This document shows, in pieces, positions 16,181 to 24,646 of a stretch of 35,693 nucleotides of DNA (positions within the stretch are counted from its first letter, which is position 1; every line of letters begins with the position of its first letter). The notes under the pieces are model-generated. The model searched no databases, was not told where the DNA came from, and saw nothing but the letters and a program-made list of their open reading frames with translations. The stretch lies in the NCBI RefSeq assembly GCF_022712295.1, contig NZ_JALAGT010000008.1, forward strand, positions 1 through 35,693. Reading direction: 5' to 3'. Made by a program: the position numbers and the translations under genes. This stretch comes from Galactobacter sp. GTDB lineage: Bacteria; Actinomycetota; Actinomycetes; Actinomycetales; Micrococcaceae.

Positions 16181-16582
16181 TCAGTCATGGAGATGGGTCG
16201 CTGCCCGCAGCAGTGGGACGAGGGCCGGCTTCAGCTGCGCCACCTCATCGGGGCTCGTCGGCTTGACGTGTCGCATCGTGGACGTGCCTGTCAGCACGGC
16301 GTCGGGATCGGCCAAGCGCGCCCCTTGCATCCAGGTCAGTGAAACCCATTTGGTGTACGGACTCACCGCGAGCATGCCCCACCCGCCGTAGCCGTACTGC
16401 TTGGCTCCATATCCGATCACCAGATCCACCTGGTCCACGGAATACGCGATATCGGGCAGGGTATCGAGGATCAGCTGGTGCAGCGCCAAGTACGTTGCAG
16501 CACGCTCGCCGGGGAGGTCCGCTACGAGTTCGGATAGCTGTTCGTTCGTTGGGTGGTCGAGGTGCGGGTGCGTCTTCGCCAT
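16181..16582 (-). CDS. DUF1801-domain protein
   Basis: The 133-residue product resembles the YdhG/DUF1801 family: an N-terminal helical region with LHQLILDTLPDIAYS, then a core with DLVIGYGAKQYGYGGWGMLA and VSLTWMQGARLADPDAVL, ending in a HVKPTSPDEVAQL helix. These small alpha/beta proteins resemble the SMUG/iron-chaperone-like YdhG fold; the function is unknown. ATG 16582 has no close ribosome binding site (AAGGAG lies 22 bases away), but TAGACT sits exactly six bases upstream, consistent with leaderless transcription. It converges with arr and is divergent from the beta-glucosidase remnant. Confidence 0.75.
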   Translation of the reverse strand: MAKTHPHLDHPTNEQLSELVADLPGERAATYLALHQLILDTLPDIAYSVDQVDLVIGYGAKQYGYGGWGMLAVSPYTKWVSLTWMQGARLADPDAVLTGTSTMRHVKPTSPDEVAQLKPALVPLLRAATHLHD

Positions 16583-16680
16583 GTGCGAAGTCTATTCGTG
16601 GGCACTCCTTCATGCGCGGGTGAGCGCGACCAGGTTGCTGCGCAGATTCTTGGTGGAGGCCATCATGGGCCGGAGTCGGT

Positions 16681-16896
16681 GGCCGCTATGCTGCGGATAT
16701 GCCGACTGAGAGCCAGCTCACACTTCCTGATCCACATCCCCACCTCCGTTGGTCGGCAGCATCTGGGACGACTGGGTGGATACGCCGAGCAAGGTGAAAG
16801 ACGGCGCTACCACCGAACCCGGGCCCGACAGTTATCACCGGGTCCCGGAGGACGTCTCCCTGGCCGCGGACTTGGGACTGGACCGGTACCGGCATC
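16681..16896 (+). pseudogene. decayed copy of the 5' end of the beta-glucosidase gene
   Basis: This stretch aligns base for base with the promoter and first codons of the intact GH1 gene at 23266-23541, at roughly 90 percent identity by eye. It keeps the TATGCT box and the ATG (16699), then MPTESQLTLPDPHPHLRWSA. A 55-base deletion, bounded by the short repeat GCATC, throws it out of frame, and the homology stops after ACCGGTACCGG. It is in the same orientation as the intact gene, 6.6 kb away, on the far side of the helicase/PLD/DUF6361 operon. Confidence 0.85.
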
Positions 16897-17050
16897 GGCG
16901 ATCGGCGCGGCGGTGGCTACAGTGATCGTTCTGGCCGCCTCGTTGTTCGCGAAGTACTACCTGCGGCGGAACCCGGAGTCCGATCGTCGCAAGAGGAGAG
17001 CTGAACGCAGGCCACGCAGGCCACGCACGCCTAAGCGGAGACCAATGTGA
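16893..17050 (+). pseudogene. 3' fragment of an unknown membrane-protein gene
   Basis: Immediately after the beta-glucosidase remnant the sequence reads as the end of another protein: AIGAAVATVIVLAASLFAKY, one hydrophobic helix, then a very basic tail (RRNPESDRRKRRAERRPRRP) and a stop at 17048-17050. It has no start of its own. It looks like the last helix of a transporter or permease joined to the remnant by a deletion. The source gene is not in this window. Confidence 0.5.
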
Positions 17051-17080
17051 GATCGCGCCGCGGGAGGAGAGCCACCGCCT

Positions 17081-20000
17081 TCAGTCGGTGATGCCGGGCG
17101 GACTCAGATCGATGGTGGGCCATGACTCGGAGTGCGTACCCCTCTTCGCGAGCAACTCCACCATGTCCTCCTGTCGAGGCTGGCCGAGTGTGAGCCGATA
17201 GAGAGTCAGGTCGTGACGCAGCCGTTCATACTTGGCAGCGTCACGGCTGAACGGATACGAAGTCAGAACCCGATCGATTCTGGCCGCGCCTGGGAACACC
17301 CACCATGGCGAGAACTCACCCAGGCCATTTTGCTGCGCCTCAGCCGCCCGGAATGCCGCATTCCAGGGGCTCTGGTCCCCGGATTTCAGCACGTCAGGCC
17401 AGTGTTCCGATGCTACGTTCTTGCGCACAACGTGCCCCGCGAAACGGTTCACGCGGCCTTCTCGCTGCTCAAAGTCCACAGGATTGGAGGGCAGGTTCCA
17501 GTGGAGCACCGAGTGGCTCCACCAGTGGAAGTCGATCCCCTCCTGACCAACACTGGTGGAGGCCAGCACAAACGGTGTGAAGGGACTGTTGAAGGCTGCG
17601 CGCACCTCACCCTGACGGACGCCGGATTTCTCGTCGGCATCTGATTGCGCCTTTCCACCATACCGAACGGCAAAGCGAGCATTGAAGGGGATGTCGCCGC
17701 GTTCGGGTGAGTTGTCCTTGGCCAGGTATCTGGCCGGGTGCAGGCCAAGTACATCGGCCGCACTTTGTGCAACCGAAAGCAACCCAGCATCATCCAGGGA
17801 TTCGCCGCCCAGCTCACTGCGTAGCTGGAAAAGATACTCGTCCAGTACGGCACGGAGGTTACCGTCCGCACAGTAGTCCAATACCCACCGCCAATACGGA
17901 CGACCATCGCCGTACAGGGTCTCGAGTAGTGCAACGGTTTCGGTTCGGTTGAACAGGGTCCGCAGTCCGCGCGCCAATTCCAGCGCGGCGCGCCAGAGTC
18001 CTTCAGGTGTGGAGTCAGGTCCTGCCACCGTGTGAAGCGAACGGAGGGCGATGTTCCCGGGACCGAAGGCAACCAGTCCAGCAAGGTCCGGATGCGTCTT
18101 CGCGCCGGACACGGCTCCTCCCCGTGCTGCGGCCCTTGCCAAGCTCACGTGCTGGGACGCGCCGTCGGCCGCACCGTCCCCGAGCAACAGGCGTTCGGAA
18201 GCGTGTTCCAGGGTGGGCGGCACCATCCCGGGTGCTGCGAAATAGGCTTCCCAGGCACTTCCGGTCTCTTCACCGTTGGGCAACTTCTCATCGATTCCCG
18301 CCACGAACTCTCTTGCGTCGACGCAGTCCTCGGCTGCACGGGCGGCAGCCAGTTGGTCTCCCAAAGCAGCCAGACCAGGATGCGGCCAGAACAGGGCAAG
18401 GGTGGACATGGCGGCCGGACGTTTGTCGGGTCCCAGGCGATAATTGAGGCGAGCTCCAACCGCCTTGCGGCCTTCGGGAGTGTTCTCCTTCAACAAGGTC
18501 TTATCACCGGCGACGCACCGATCAGCCTCATAGCTGAGTAGGGATGCCACCGCGGTGGGAACCGCGGACCAGGCAGAAAAGATGACCCGTTTCGTGACCT
18601 CGTGGTTCTTGAACTGGCTGAAGACAGGGCCCGGAGTGAGATAGGGCATCGTCGGTGGAAGCCACAGCAGCCGCCACCATCCGGAGCCGACGGTTTCGGC
18701 AGCCAATGCCCGCAGGTGTCCGTTGCCGAGGTCCACTGCGGCAAAGGACTCGATATCAGTTCGGCTCAGTGAGCGGGTGCTCTCCAAACTTGCGGGCATG
18801 TCGCCGTCGTCGAGCCGGGATTTGAGCCTCTCCCCCGGTTTGTAGCCGTCCATGAAGTTGACGAAGTACGGGACGGATTTCCAGTACTCCAGGTCTATCG
18901 GTGCGTCCAGTTCCGTGCCGAGCCGATGCAGCATGGACCATTCGCGGATATCGTTTTCGGTAGGTGTCGCAGTGTCCATGTGCCGCACCTGCACCAGGTC
19001 TTCGGAAGTACTGATCGGTGGTCTCTCCGAACGAGTCATATACGGGATCAGGTTTCGGCTGGCCTCCTTCGCCGCAGCTTGGGCGTCCTGGCCCAGGACA
19101 AGTGCTTGGCGATAGTTGGACAGCGAACCCCGAACGGCCGTTTCAGCGGCAGGATCCTCACCGCTCAGAAAGCGGATGGTCGCGAGGAAGTCGGTGGCAT
19201 GGTCTTCTCCGGTGTCCGTGTGGTTGGTGAACGGCTTGTACGGCGTGGCCGAGAGCAGCAGCACCTTGGCGTTGCCATGATCGAACAACGCGTGCGCCAG
19301 GTCCGCGGCATCGCCACCATTCGGGTCCAGCAAGTGCCGGAACCGTTGGAACTCATCGAGGATGATCAAATCGGGTTCCAGTGCCTCGACGCTGGCCTTC
19401 GCCAGAGTCTGTCGCAGATCCGCTATGAGAGTACTGATCTTGTTCCACACCACGTCCGGTTTCTCGTGGCGACCGTTCAATTGGTCTCGAAGCTCGACGA
19501 AGCGCTCCAGCTGGCCGTTGCCAGTGATCGCTTCTTGGAACGCACCCACGATGCGATCATCCAGTTTGCCGTCAAGGTCCGCGGCAAGCGGTTCAACGTA
19601 GTGCTCATCAAAACGTCGCGCCGTTTTCACCGTGCCGTGGAAGAGCAAACGCGTAGCAAGGCGTTCGGCATCAGTGGCGTTGACCAGGTGGTCCAGAATC
19701 AGCGTCAGCATCGCACGCTCTTCCGCAGAACCTTGTCTCCAACCGCCCTCGCTGAAGGACGTTCCTGGCGTGAAGGAGACCAGATTGACCTTCTTCCCGC
19801 CATCCTCGGACGCCTGTTGCAACCTGCCACTCTCCCTGGCCATGAGGGTGAGACGGGTCGCCATCCCGATATGGTCCTCGCCAGTCACATTCAGCCGCCT
19901 CAGGTTCTGCCTGGCCAGGTCAGCGTTACTGCACACGTAGACCACGTCGATACGGTCAATTGAATCATCTTGCTCAAGGTGTTCGATGGCCTTCGCGATC

Positions 20001-20170
20001 ACGCCCTTGGCCACGATGCTCTTGCCCAGCCCAGTTTCGTCGGCGATCAGGAATCGCCCGGAACGGGTGTCACAGCCGGGACCGTAGAACTGGTGGATCA
20101 CGTGATCCACAGCTGCACGCTGGAACTTCTTCAGTCCACCCATCACCGCGTCGACATCAACAGAGCTCAC
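17081..20170 (-). CDS. SF2 helicase of a three-gene DUF6361/PLD/helicase operon
   Basis: The 1,029-residue product has a superfamily 2 (SNF2-like) ATPase core split by long inserts. LKKFQRAAVDHVI is a Q-motif-like segment, Walker A is ADETGLGKS (about 43-51), motif II is ILDEFQRF (DEFQ near 272), and motif III is LLLSATPYKP (near 305). The C-terminal half holds STSVGQEGIDFHWWSHSVLH (motif V) and EQREGRVNRFAGH (motif VI) near 900. The SGRFLIADETGLGKS style is seen in DISARM-like and BREX-associated helicases, which remodel or translocate on DNA. I chose GTG 20170 because it overlaps the PLD stop as GTGA and AAGGGGG lies eight bases upstream; the frame is open to 20218. It is the last gene of the operon. 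Function in phage or plasmid defence is inferred from family and context. Confidence 0.87.
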   Translation of the reverse strand: MSSVDVDAVMGGLKKFQRAAVDHVIHQFYGPGCDTRSGRFLIADETGLGKSIVAKGVIAKAIEHLEQDDSIDRIDVVYVCSNADLARQNLRRLNVTGEDHIGMATRLTLMARESGRLQQASEDGGKKVNLVSFTPGTSFSEGGWRQGSAEERAMLTLILDHLVNATDAERLATRLLFHGTVKTARRFDEHYVEPLAADLDGKLDDRIVGAFQEAITGNGQLERFVELRDQLNGRHEKPDVVWNKISTLIADLRQTLAKASVEALEPDLIILDEFQRFRHLLDPNGGDAADLAHALFDHGNAKVLLLSATPYKPFTNHTDTGEDHATDFLATIRFLSGEDPAAETAVRGSLSNYRQALVLGQDAQAAAKEASRNLIPYMTRSERPPISTSEDLVQVRHMDTATPTENDIREWSMLHRLGTELDAPIDLEYWKSVPYFVNFMDGYKPGERLKSRLDDGDMPASLESTRSLSRTDIESFAAVDLGNGHLRALAAETVGSGWWRLLWLPPTMPYLTPGPVFSQFKNHEVTKRVIFSAWSAVPTAVASLLSYEADRCVAGDKTLLKENTPEGRKAVGARLNYRLGPDKRPAAMSTLALFWPHPGLAALGDQLAAARAAEDCVDAREFVAGIDEKLPNGEETGSAWEAYFAAPGMVPPTLEHASERLLLGDGAADGASQHVSLARAAARGGAVSGAKTHPDLAGLVAFGPGNIALRSLHTVAGPDSTPEGLWRAALELARGLRTLFNRTETVALLETLYGDGRPYWRWVLDYCADGNLRAVLDEYLFQLRSELGGESLDDAGLLSVAQSAADVLGLHPARYLAKDNSPERGDIPFNARFAVRYGGKAQSDADEKSGVRQGEVRAAFNSPFTPFVLASTSVGQEGIDFHWWSHSVLHWNLPSNPVDFEQREGRVNRFAGHVVRKNVASEHWPDVLKSGDQSPWNAAFRAAEAQQNGLGEFSPWWVFPGAARIDRVLTSYPFSRDAAKYERLRHDLTLYRLTLGQPRQEDMVELLAKRGTHSESWPTIDLSPPGITD

Positions 20171-21972
20171 TGCCCAGCCCCCTTCAGTGCCAGCTGTGCT
20201 TGCCACACGTTGCTCCACAGCAGCTCGAAGTCCGGCGTCAACAGGTCACTCTTCTCGTCGTCCTTGCGCAGGAACTCGATGAAATGCTGAACCTCAGCCA
20301 ATCTTTCGTGTCCTCCGGCCACGGACTTCATCAGGGCTTCGAACAGTCCGGAGCCCACCGCTGTCCCTCGCATGGAGCCTGCTGAACCGCCTTCGATCGA
20401 GGCGCTCAGCAGCTCGTCGGGAACGCCTACTCCGGAAAGCTCCAGCATCAGAACGAGCAACCTGATGAATGTTGTACGGTCCTTGAGCTGCCGAGCGATG
20501 ATCGCATCCCGTCGTGATTCGACGTCATTGAGGAGTTCAGCGAGCAGAACAGTCCGTCGGGTATTGCCCAAACGGTCGCGTCCTTCCAGCACGATGAACG
20601 GCGTGATTTCCACCAGCTTCAGATCGGTCAGTGACGCGGCATCCTTTTCCGAAACCGGCAGTGATCTCCCTCCCAGGTCTGCCCTGGTCAGTAGGTGCCA
20701 GCGCAGTTCGATGCCTTCACTGGCAGCGGCTTCGGCATGCACCGCGAAGTCTGCATCCGCCCAGACCCGTAACTCGTATGGATTCTCACCATGCACCCGT
20801 ACGGTCAGCCTTGTGGCGGCCATTCCTCGCATAACGCTCTCCAAGCGGTGCTTGGCTTGGTCGGATTCGTTCGGCTCAGCTCCGCCCGTGGTCTGGTACT
20901 CAGCTTTGAGTTCGCCCAGCGCGTCCAGAGTTGCCTTCACACCGAAACTGTCTTTCGCCGCGACCAACTCCACCATCACCTCGACGTTCCGATACCACGC
21001 GGCATCCGTGGCGTTCGCGGATCCGAGGATGATGTGCGCACCGTCCTGCCGGTCGGCCACGATCACCTTGGCGTGGAGCCCGGACAACGGCACGGCCCCA
21101 GTGTCCGAGTCGGACGCGCCCGCGATGTCCAGTGAAGCGGCGTCGTCCAGCACGTAGGTCACCAGCTCGGTATCGAGTGCTTCTGGGGGCAGCTGGTCCA
21201 ACGAATCGGTCCGTGACACCAGATACGTGTCCTCACGGACGCCATCACGAAGTAGCCGCAGGCCGTCGCCCGAAACGTACGGGGAAATGAGCAGCGATCG
21301 TATCCCGCTGAAATCCGGGAGTGGCGACCTGTGCAGTCCACGCACGTGGAAAGCCAGCTCCCTCATCCTGTCCGGCAGTTCCCAATCCACCAGGCTGATG
21401 TGCCGGGCCAGCTGCTGCACGCGTTGCCTGCGTTTCTTGTCAATGGGGCGTATAGCCATGTCCGGCAGAGTATTCAACAGCTGCACCAGTGGCGCGTTGA
21501 GCCGTTGAAGGTCTTCGTCGCTTCGCTCGGAATCATCACGCTCATCCAGCCGAATGAAGGCATCCCAGCTGTGGTCGTCGGTGAGGTTGCGGCTGGAGCA
21601 GAGTAGTCGATGAGTCCGACGCTCTCCGGACGCATACTGCAGCAGCCACAGTTTCGGATGGAAAAGTCCCTTCTTGAGCGCCACGGGATGAACCATCTGT
21701 TCCAGAAAGGCCACGAGATCAGAGTTCTGCCCCATGGACATTTCTCCGGCCTGAGCAAATACGTCCATTCGCTCAGATGCGCGCCTGACCGCTTCGAGAA
21801 CACCGAGCGATCCGTCCGCCACCGAAACCCGACGCGATGCGAACGACAGCGGTATGGAGAGCGCCGTCGCGAGGTCCAACGTGAACGTAGTGCCAACGGC
21901 ATAGGAGAGTTCATACCCGTAGGGCGGCGCCAATTGTTCGGTGAGTGCGGCACGCGTCTGCGGTTCAAGCAT
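20167..21972 (-). CDS. phospholipase D-like (two HxK motifs) protein
   Basis: The 601-residue product carries two PLD-type half-sites. The first is GLFHPKLWLLQY (HPK at 105-107) followed by LCSSRNLTDD; the second is LSGLHAKVIVADRQDG (HAK at 300-302) followed by ILGSANATDAAW. HxK plus a downstream Ser/Asn is the catalytic pattern of the PLD superfamily, which includes nucleases such as those in DISARM (DrmC) and Mokosh. The C-terminal 270 residues form an unrecognised region. A DNA- or RNA-cleaving role is an inference; a lipid substrate cannot be excluded. ATG 21972 overlaps the DUF6361 stop by eight bases, with GGAAGG eight bases upstream; GTG 21981 is a weaker alternative. The stop overlaps the helicase start. 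Such overlaps suggest fixed stoichiometry of a complex. Confidence 0.87.
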   Translation of the reverse strand: MLEPQTRAALTEQLAPPYGYELSYAVGTTFTLDLATALSIPLSFASRRVSVADGSLGVLEAVRRASERMDVFAQAGEMSMGQNSDLVAFLEQMVHPVALKKGLFHPKLWLLQYASGERRTHRLLCSSRNLTDDHSWDAFIRLDERDDSERSDEDLQRLNAPLVQLLNTLPDMAIRPIDKKRRQRVQQLARHISLVDWELPDRMRELAFHVRGLHRSPLPDFSGIRSLLISPYVSGDGLRLLRDGVREDTYLVSRTDSLDQLPPEALDTELVTYVLDDAASLDIAGASDSDTGAVPLSGLHAKVIVADRQDGAHIILGSANATDAAWYRNVEVMVELVAAKDSFGVKATLDALGELKAEYQTTGGAEPNESDQAKHRLESVMRGMAATRLTVRVHGENPYELRVWADADFAVHAEAAASEGIELRWHLLTRADLGGRSLPVSEKDAASLTDLKLVEITPFIVLEGRDRLGNTRRTVLLAELLNDVESRRDAIIARQLKDRTTFIRLLVLMLELSGVGVPDELLSASIEGGSAGSMRGTAVGSGLFEALMKSVAGGHERLAEVQHFIEFLRKDDEKSDLLTPDFELLWSNVWQAQLALKGAGQ

Positions 21973-23170
21973 CCTGTGCACCTTCCATCCCTGTATGAAT
22001 ATCCAGCAGCACGCCCAGCACGGTGTCCCAGCGATAGGTCAGCCGGCGCGACCCGGAACCTCCTGTCCAGTTCTGCAGGCGCTTCGGATGCCCGATCCGT
22101 GCCAGCGCACCCTTGTTTCGACGCTCACGTTTGGTGATCAGGTCACGCGCCGCATCATGTTCCGCCATTCGGCGCAGGTCGGCGCCGTTGACCACGTCGA
22201 TCCACTCCCCGACGAAACGAGTGGTGAGGGGATTCAAAGGTGCGCCACGAACCGTCTCGGCCTGATAGAAGAGTTGCCGAATGCCGCCGGTGTCGAAGCC
22301 GTCCACCGCATTCATCCGGTCCGCCCACGTTGCCAACTCTTGACGATATCCGTCCACGGGATCGGAGACTCGGTCCAGCCCAGCCTTCTCGTATTCCTCG
22401 GCAAGCAGCAGGTTATAAAGCAGCTGGGCCCCATGCATCACGGTCGAGAACCGGTGGGCCAAGTCGAGTAGATCACTGGCGGGCGGGCAAGCACTGCGGG
22501 CGCTCTCGTCTTCCCAAGGGGCCTTACTGTCGGGGGATGGCCGTTCCACCACCAGGTGAGCCAGCAACGTGTCCTTCGCCGTATCAAGAATCCGGTCGCG
22601 CAGCCAGGTGGCCTCCTCGGGCCGGAGCGCGAAGCCACCCGGAACGTCACGTGGGAATTCATCGGGCTGGGCCGGGATCGTGGGAGACCACACCGGCGTC
22701 TCCTCATTCAGCCCGTCTCCGGTTGAGCTCTGACCGTTGGCAGCTCCTCGAAGCAGGGCCTCGCTGCGGCTCAGTCCAGGGTTCGCCAGGATGCCGTACT
22801 GCCGAAGAGCTGACCAATAAATGGACGACGGCAAATTTTTCAGTCCCGTTCCGGCCTGGGCACCGAGCAGACCTTGGGTGTCGCCAGCCTTCTTCAACGC
22901 TTCAATCAGCTTGCGTTCGGCATTGTCAGCCCTCCGTCCGGAATCGGACCTCCCGGCAACATCCTGGTAGATCCATGGCACAAAGAGCAGGTAACGGGCT
23001 CGCGTGTGCAGCGTCGACGTCCCCGGGAACAGACCATCGCTCAGCGCCTCGCGGACCTGTCCCAGTCCCAATTCGTCGCGGCTTTCCCGATCACTGAACA
23101 AACGGATGATGTCCCGCATTCTGCGCTGTTCTTCACTGGAAGCATCCAACCAAGCAATCTTCGACGTCAT
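21965..23170 (-). CDS. DUF6361-like protein, first gene of the operon
   Basis: The 401-residue product begins MTSKIAWLDASSEEQRRMRD and contains SRDELGLGQVREALSDGLFP followed by GTSTLHTRARYLLFVPWIYQ, which matches my memory of the Pfam DUF6361 family; function is not known. The rest is mainly helical and polar (for example ATWLRDRILDTAKDTLLAHL), with no membrane helix, Walker motif or evident nuclease site. The conserved Arg/Tyr-rich RARYLLFVPW block could be a substrate or partner surface. A ribosome binding site (AGAAGAAGG) lies five bases before the ATG. It heads the three-gene minus-strand operon and is divergent from the beta-glucosidase gene with a 111-base shared upstream region. As first gene and the only one without an enzymatic motif, it may be the sensor or specificity subunit (inference). 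Confidence 0.75.
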   Translation of the reverse strand: MTSKIAWLDASSEEQRRMRDIIRLFSDRESRDELGLGQVREALSDGLFPGTSTLHTRARYLLFVPWIYQDVAGRSDSGRRADNAERKLIEALKKAGDTQGLLGAQAGTGLKNLPSSIYWSALRQYGILANPGLSRSEALLRGAANGQSSTGDGLNEETPVWSPTIPAQPDEFPRDVPGGFALRPEEATWLRDRILDTAKDTLLAHLVVERPSPDSKAPWEDESARSACPPASDLLDLAHRFSTVMHGAQLLYNLLLAEEYEKAGLDRVSDPVDGYRQELATWADRMNAVDGFDTGGIRQLFYQAETVRGAPLNPLTTRFVGEWIDVVNGADLRRMAEHDAARDLITKRERRNKGALARIGHPKRLQNWTGGSGSRRLTYRWDTVLGVLLDIHTGMEGAQDA

Positions 23171-23252
23171 ACGGCCTTCTTCTCCAATCCACCTTTGTTG
23201 GCCAGCATGTCACATACCCAGGTCCGAACGGTCGTCGAGGATCTGCTTATGC

Positions 23253-23281
23253 CCCGGGAACCGGGCCGCTATGCTGCGGAC
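23253..23281 (+). promoter_or_regulatory. leaderless promoter and palindrome before the beta-glucosidase gene
   Basis: TATGCT (23270-23275) is six bases before the ATG at 23282, the spacing of actinobacterial leaderless promoters. Just upstream CCCGG-GAA-CCGGG (23253-23265) is a perfect palindrome in the -35/spacer area, a likely operator for a sugar-responsive regulator (inference). No regulator gene lies next door. Confidence 0.5.
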
Positions 23282-23541
23282 ATGCCCACTGAGAGCCAGA
23301 TCACACTTCCTGACCCACTTCCCCACCTCCGCTGGTCGGCGGCATCCGCCGCCTTCCAAGTCGAGGGCGCACGCACCGCAGGCGGACGAGGACGCAGCAT
23401 CTGGGACGACTGGGTGGAGACTCCCGGCAAGGTGAAGGACGGCGCCACCACCGAACCCGGGCCAGACAGCTATCGCCGGTTCCCGGAGGACGTCTCCCTG
23501 GCCGCGGATTTGGGACTGGACCGGTACCGGTTCGGCATCTC
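23266..23541 (+). repeat. intact arm of the direct repeat flanking the helicase/PLD/DUF6361 operon
   Basis: This segment, from the promoter to about codon 86 of the beta-glucosidase gene, is repeated in the same orientation at 16681-16896 (with a 55-base deletion). Everything between the two copies is the three-gene operon and one truncated gene end. A directly repeated host segment around a foreign block is what a duplication-type insertion, or later amplification, leaves behind. Confidence 0.75.
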
Positions 23542-24646
23542 CTGGGTGCGCGTCCTCCCGGACGGCACCCCCGCCGGCGTCAGCCAGGACGGGCTGGACT
23601 ACTACGACCGCGTCGTCGACTCCCTGTTGGACGCGGGTGTCACCCCGTTCCCCACGCTCTACCACTGGGACCTGCCGGTCGGATTCGAGGCGGCGGGCGG
23701 CTGGCTCAATCGGGACACGGCAGAGCGCTTCCGCGACTACGTAGAGGTCGTTGCCCAACGCCTTGGTGACCGCGTGAAGCACTGGTACACCATCAACGAA
23801 CCGGCCATGACAACCCTGCAGGGCTACGGCCTGGGCGACCTGGCACCGGGGAGGCAAGAACTCTTCGGGGCACTGCCGACCGCCCATCATCAACTGCTGG
23901 CCCACGCACTCGCCGCGCCGGTGTTGCGATCCAACGGGGCCGACCAGGTGGGCCTGGCCAACAACCACACCCACGTGCTTCCACTGACCGACAGTCCCGA
24001 GGACCTGATGGCGGCCGGCGTGTACAACACGATCCACAACCGCCTCTTCGCCGAGCCGCTGCTGCTGGGCCGGTACCCGGAGTTGGAGGAGCTCGGGTTG
24101 CCTGCCATGCCGGTACACCCTGGGGACCTGGAACTCATCAAGGACTCCAGCGACTTCTATGCCGTGAACTTCTACAACCCCACCACCGTGACCGCCGCGC
24201 CTCCGGGTGATCCGCTCCCCTTCGACCTGGTTCCCACCCCGGGCGCACCCACCACCGGTTTCGGCCAGGAATGGCCCATCGTGCCCCAAAGCCTCACCGC
24301 TCTGCTGACGGATCTCGAGCGGAACTACCCCGATCTGCCTCCCGTGATCATCAGCGAGAACGGCGCATCGTTCCCCGAGCCGGACACCCTTGCCGACGGT
24401 GAAGTCGTGAACGACGTGGATCGTATCGAATACTTGAAGGGCCATATCGAGGCGGTAGCCGTGGCTCAGGCCGCGGGCGTCGACATCCAGGAGTACACCG
24501 TGTGGGCCCTCATCGACAATTTCGAATGGGCTGACGGTTATACGCAGCGCTTCGGCCTGACCCACGTGGACATGGAGACCGGAGAGAGGACGCCGAAGGC
24601 GTCCTTCGAATGGCTGCGCCGCACCATCGCGGCGGCCCGCTCATGA
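23282..24646 (+). CDS. GH1 beta-glucosidase
   Basis: The 454-residue product is a complete glycoside hydrolase family 1 enzyme, which retains configuration while cleaving beta-glucosides such as cellobiose. Markers in order: HLRWSAASAAFQVEGA at the N-terminus, LYHWDLP, the acid/base Glu173 in YTINEPAM, NNHTHV, DFYAVNFYNP, the nucleophile Glu359 in IISENGAS, and NFEWADGYTQRFGLTHVD near the end, followed by a PKASFEWL tail. There is no signal peptide, so it acts in the cytoplasm on imported glucosides. The start ATG 23282 is supported by a TATGCT box six bases upstream and by the homologous remnant at 16.7 kb. It overlaps the following MFS gene by ATGA, so uptake and hydrolysis are probably coupled. 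Confidence 0.95.
   Translation: MPTESQITLPDPLPHLRWSAASAAFQVEGARTAGGRGRSIWDDWVETPGKVKDGATTEPGPDSYRRFPEDVSLAADLGLDRYRFGISWVRVLPDGTPAGVSQDGLDYYDRVVDSLLDAGVTPFPTLYHWDLPVGFEAAGGWLNRDTAERFRDYVEVVAQRLGDRVKHWYTINEPAMTTLQGYGLGDLAPGRQELFGALPTAHHQLLAHALAAPVLRSNGADQVGLANNHTHVLPLTDSPEDLMAAGVYNTIHNRLFAEPLLLGRYPELEELGLPAMPVHPGDLELIKDSSDFYAVNFYNPTTVTAAPPGDPLPFDLVPTPGAPTTGFGQEWPIVPQSLTALLTDLERNYPDLPPVIISENGASFPEPDTLADGEVVNDVDRIEYLKGHIEAVAVAQAAGVDIQEYTVWALIDNFEWADGYTQRFGLTHVDMETGERTPKASFEWLRRTIAAARS

Noticed and set aside
17081..23170. Calling the operon DISARM or Mokosh
   Set aside because: A helicase and a PLD protein are present, but DrmB (DUF1998) and a methyltransferase are missing for DISARM, and the DUF6361 partner and separate PLD gene do not fit Mokosh.
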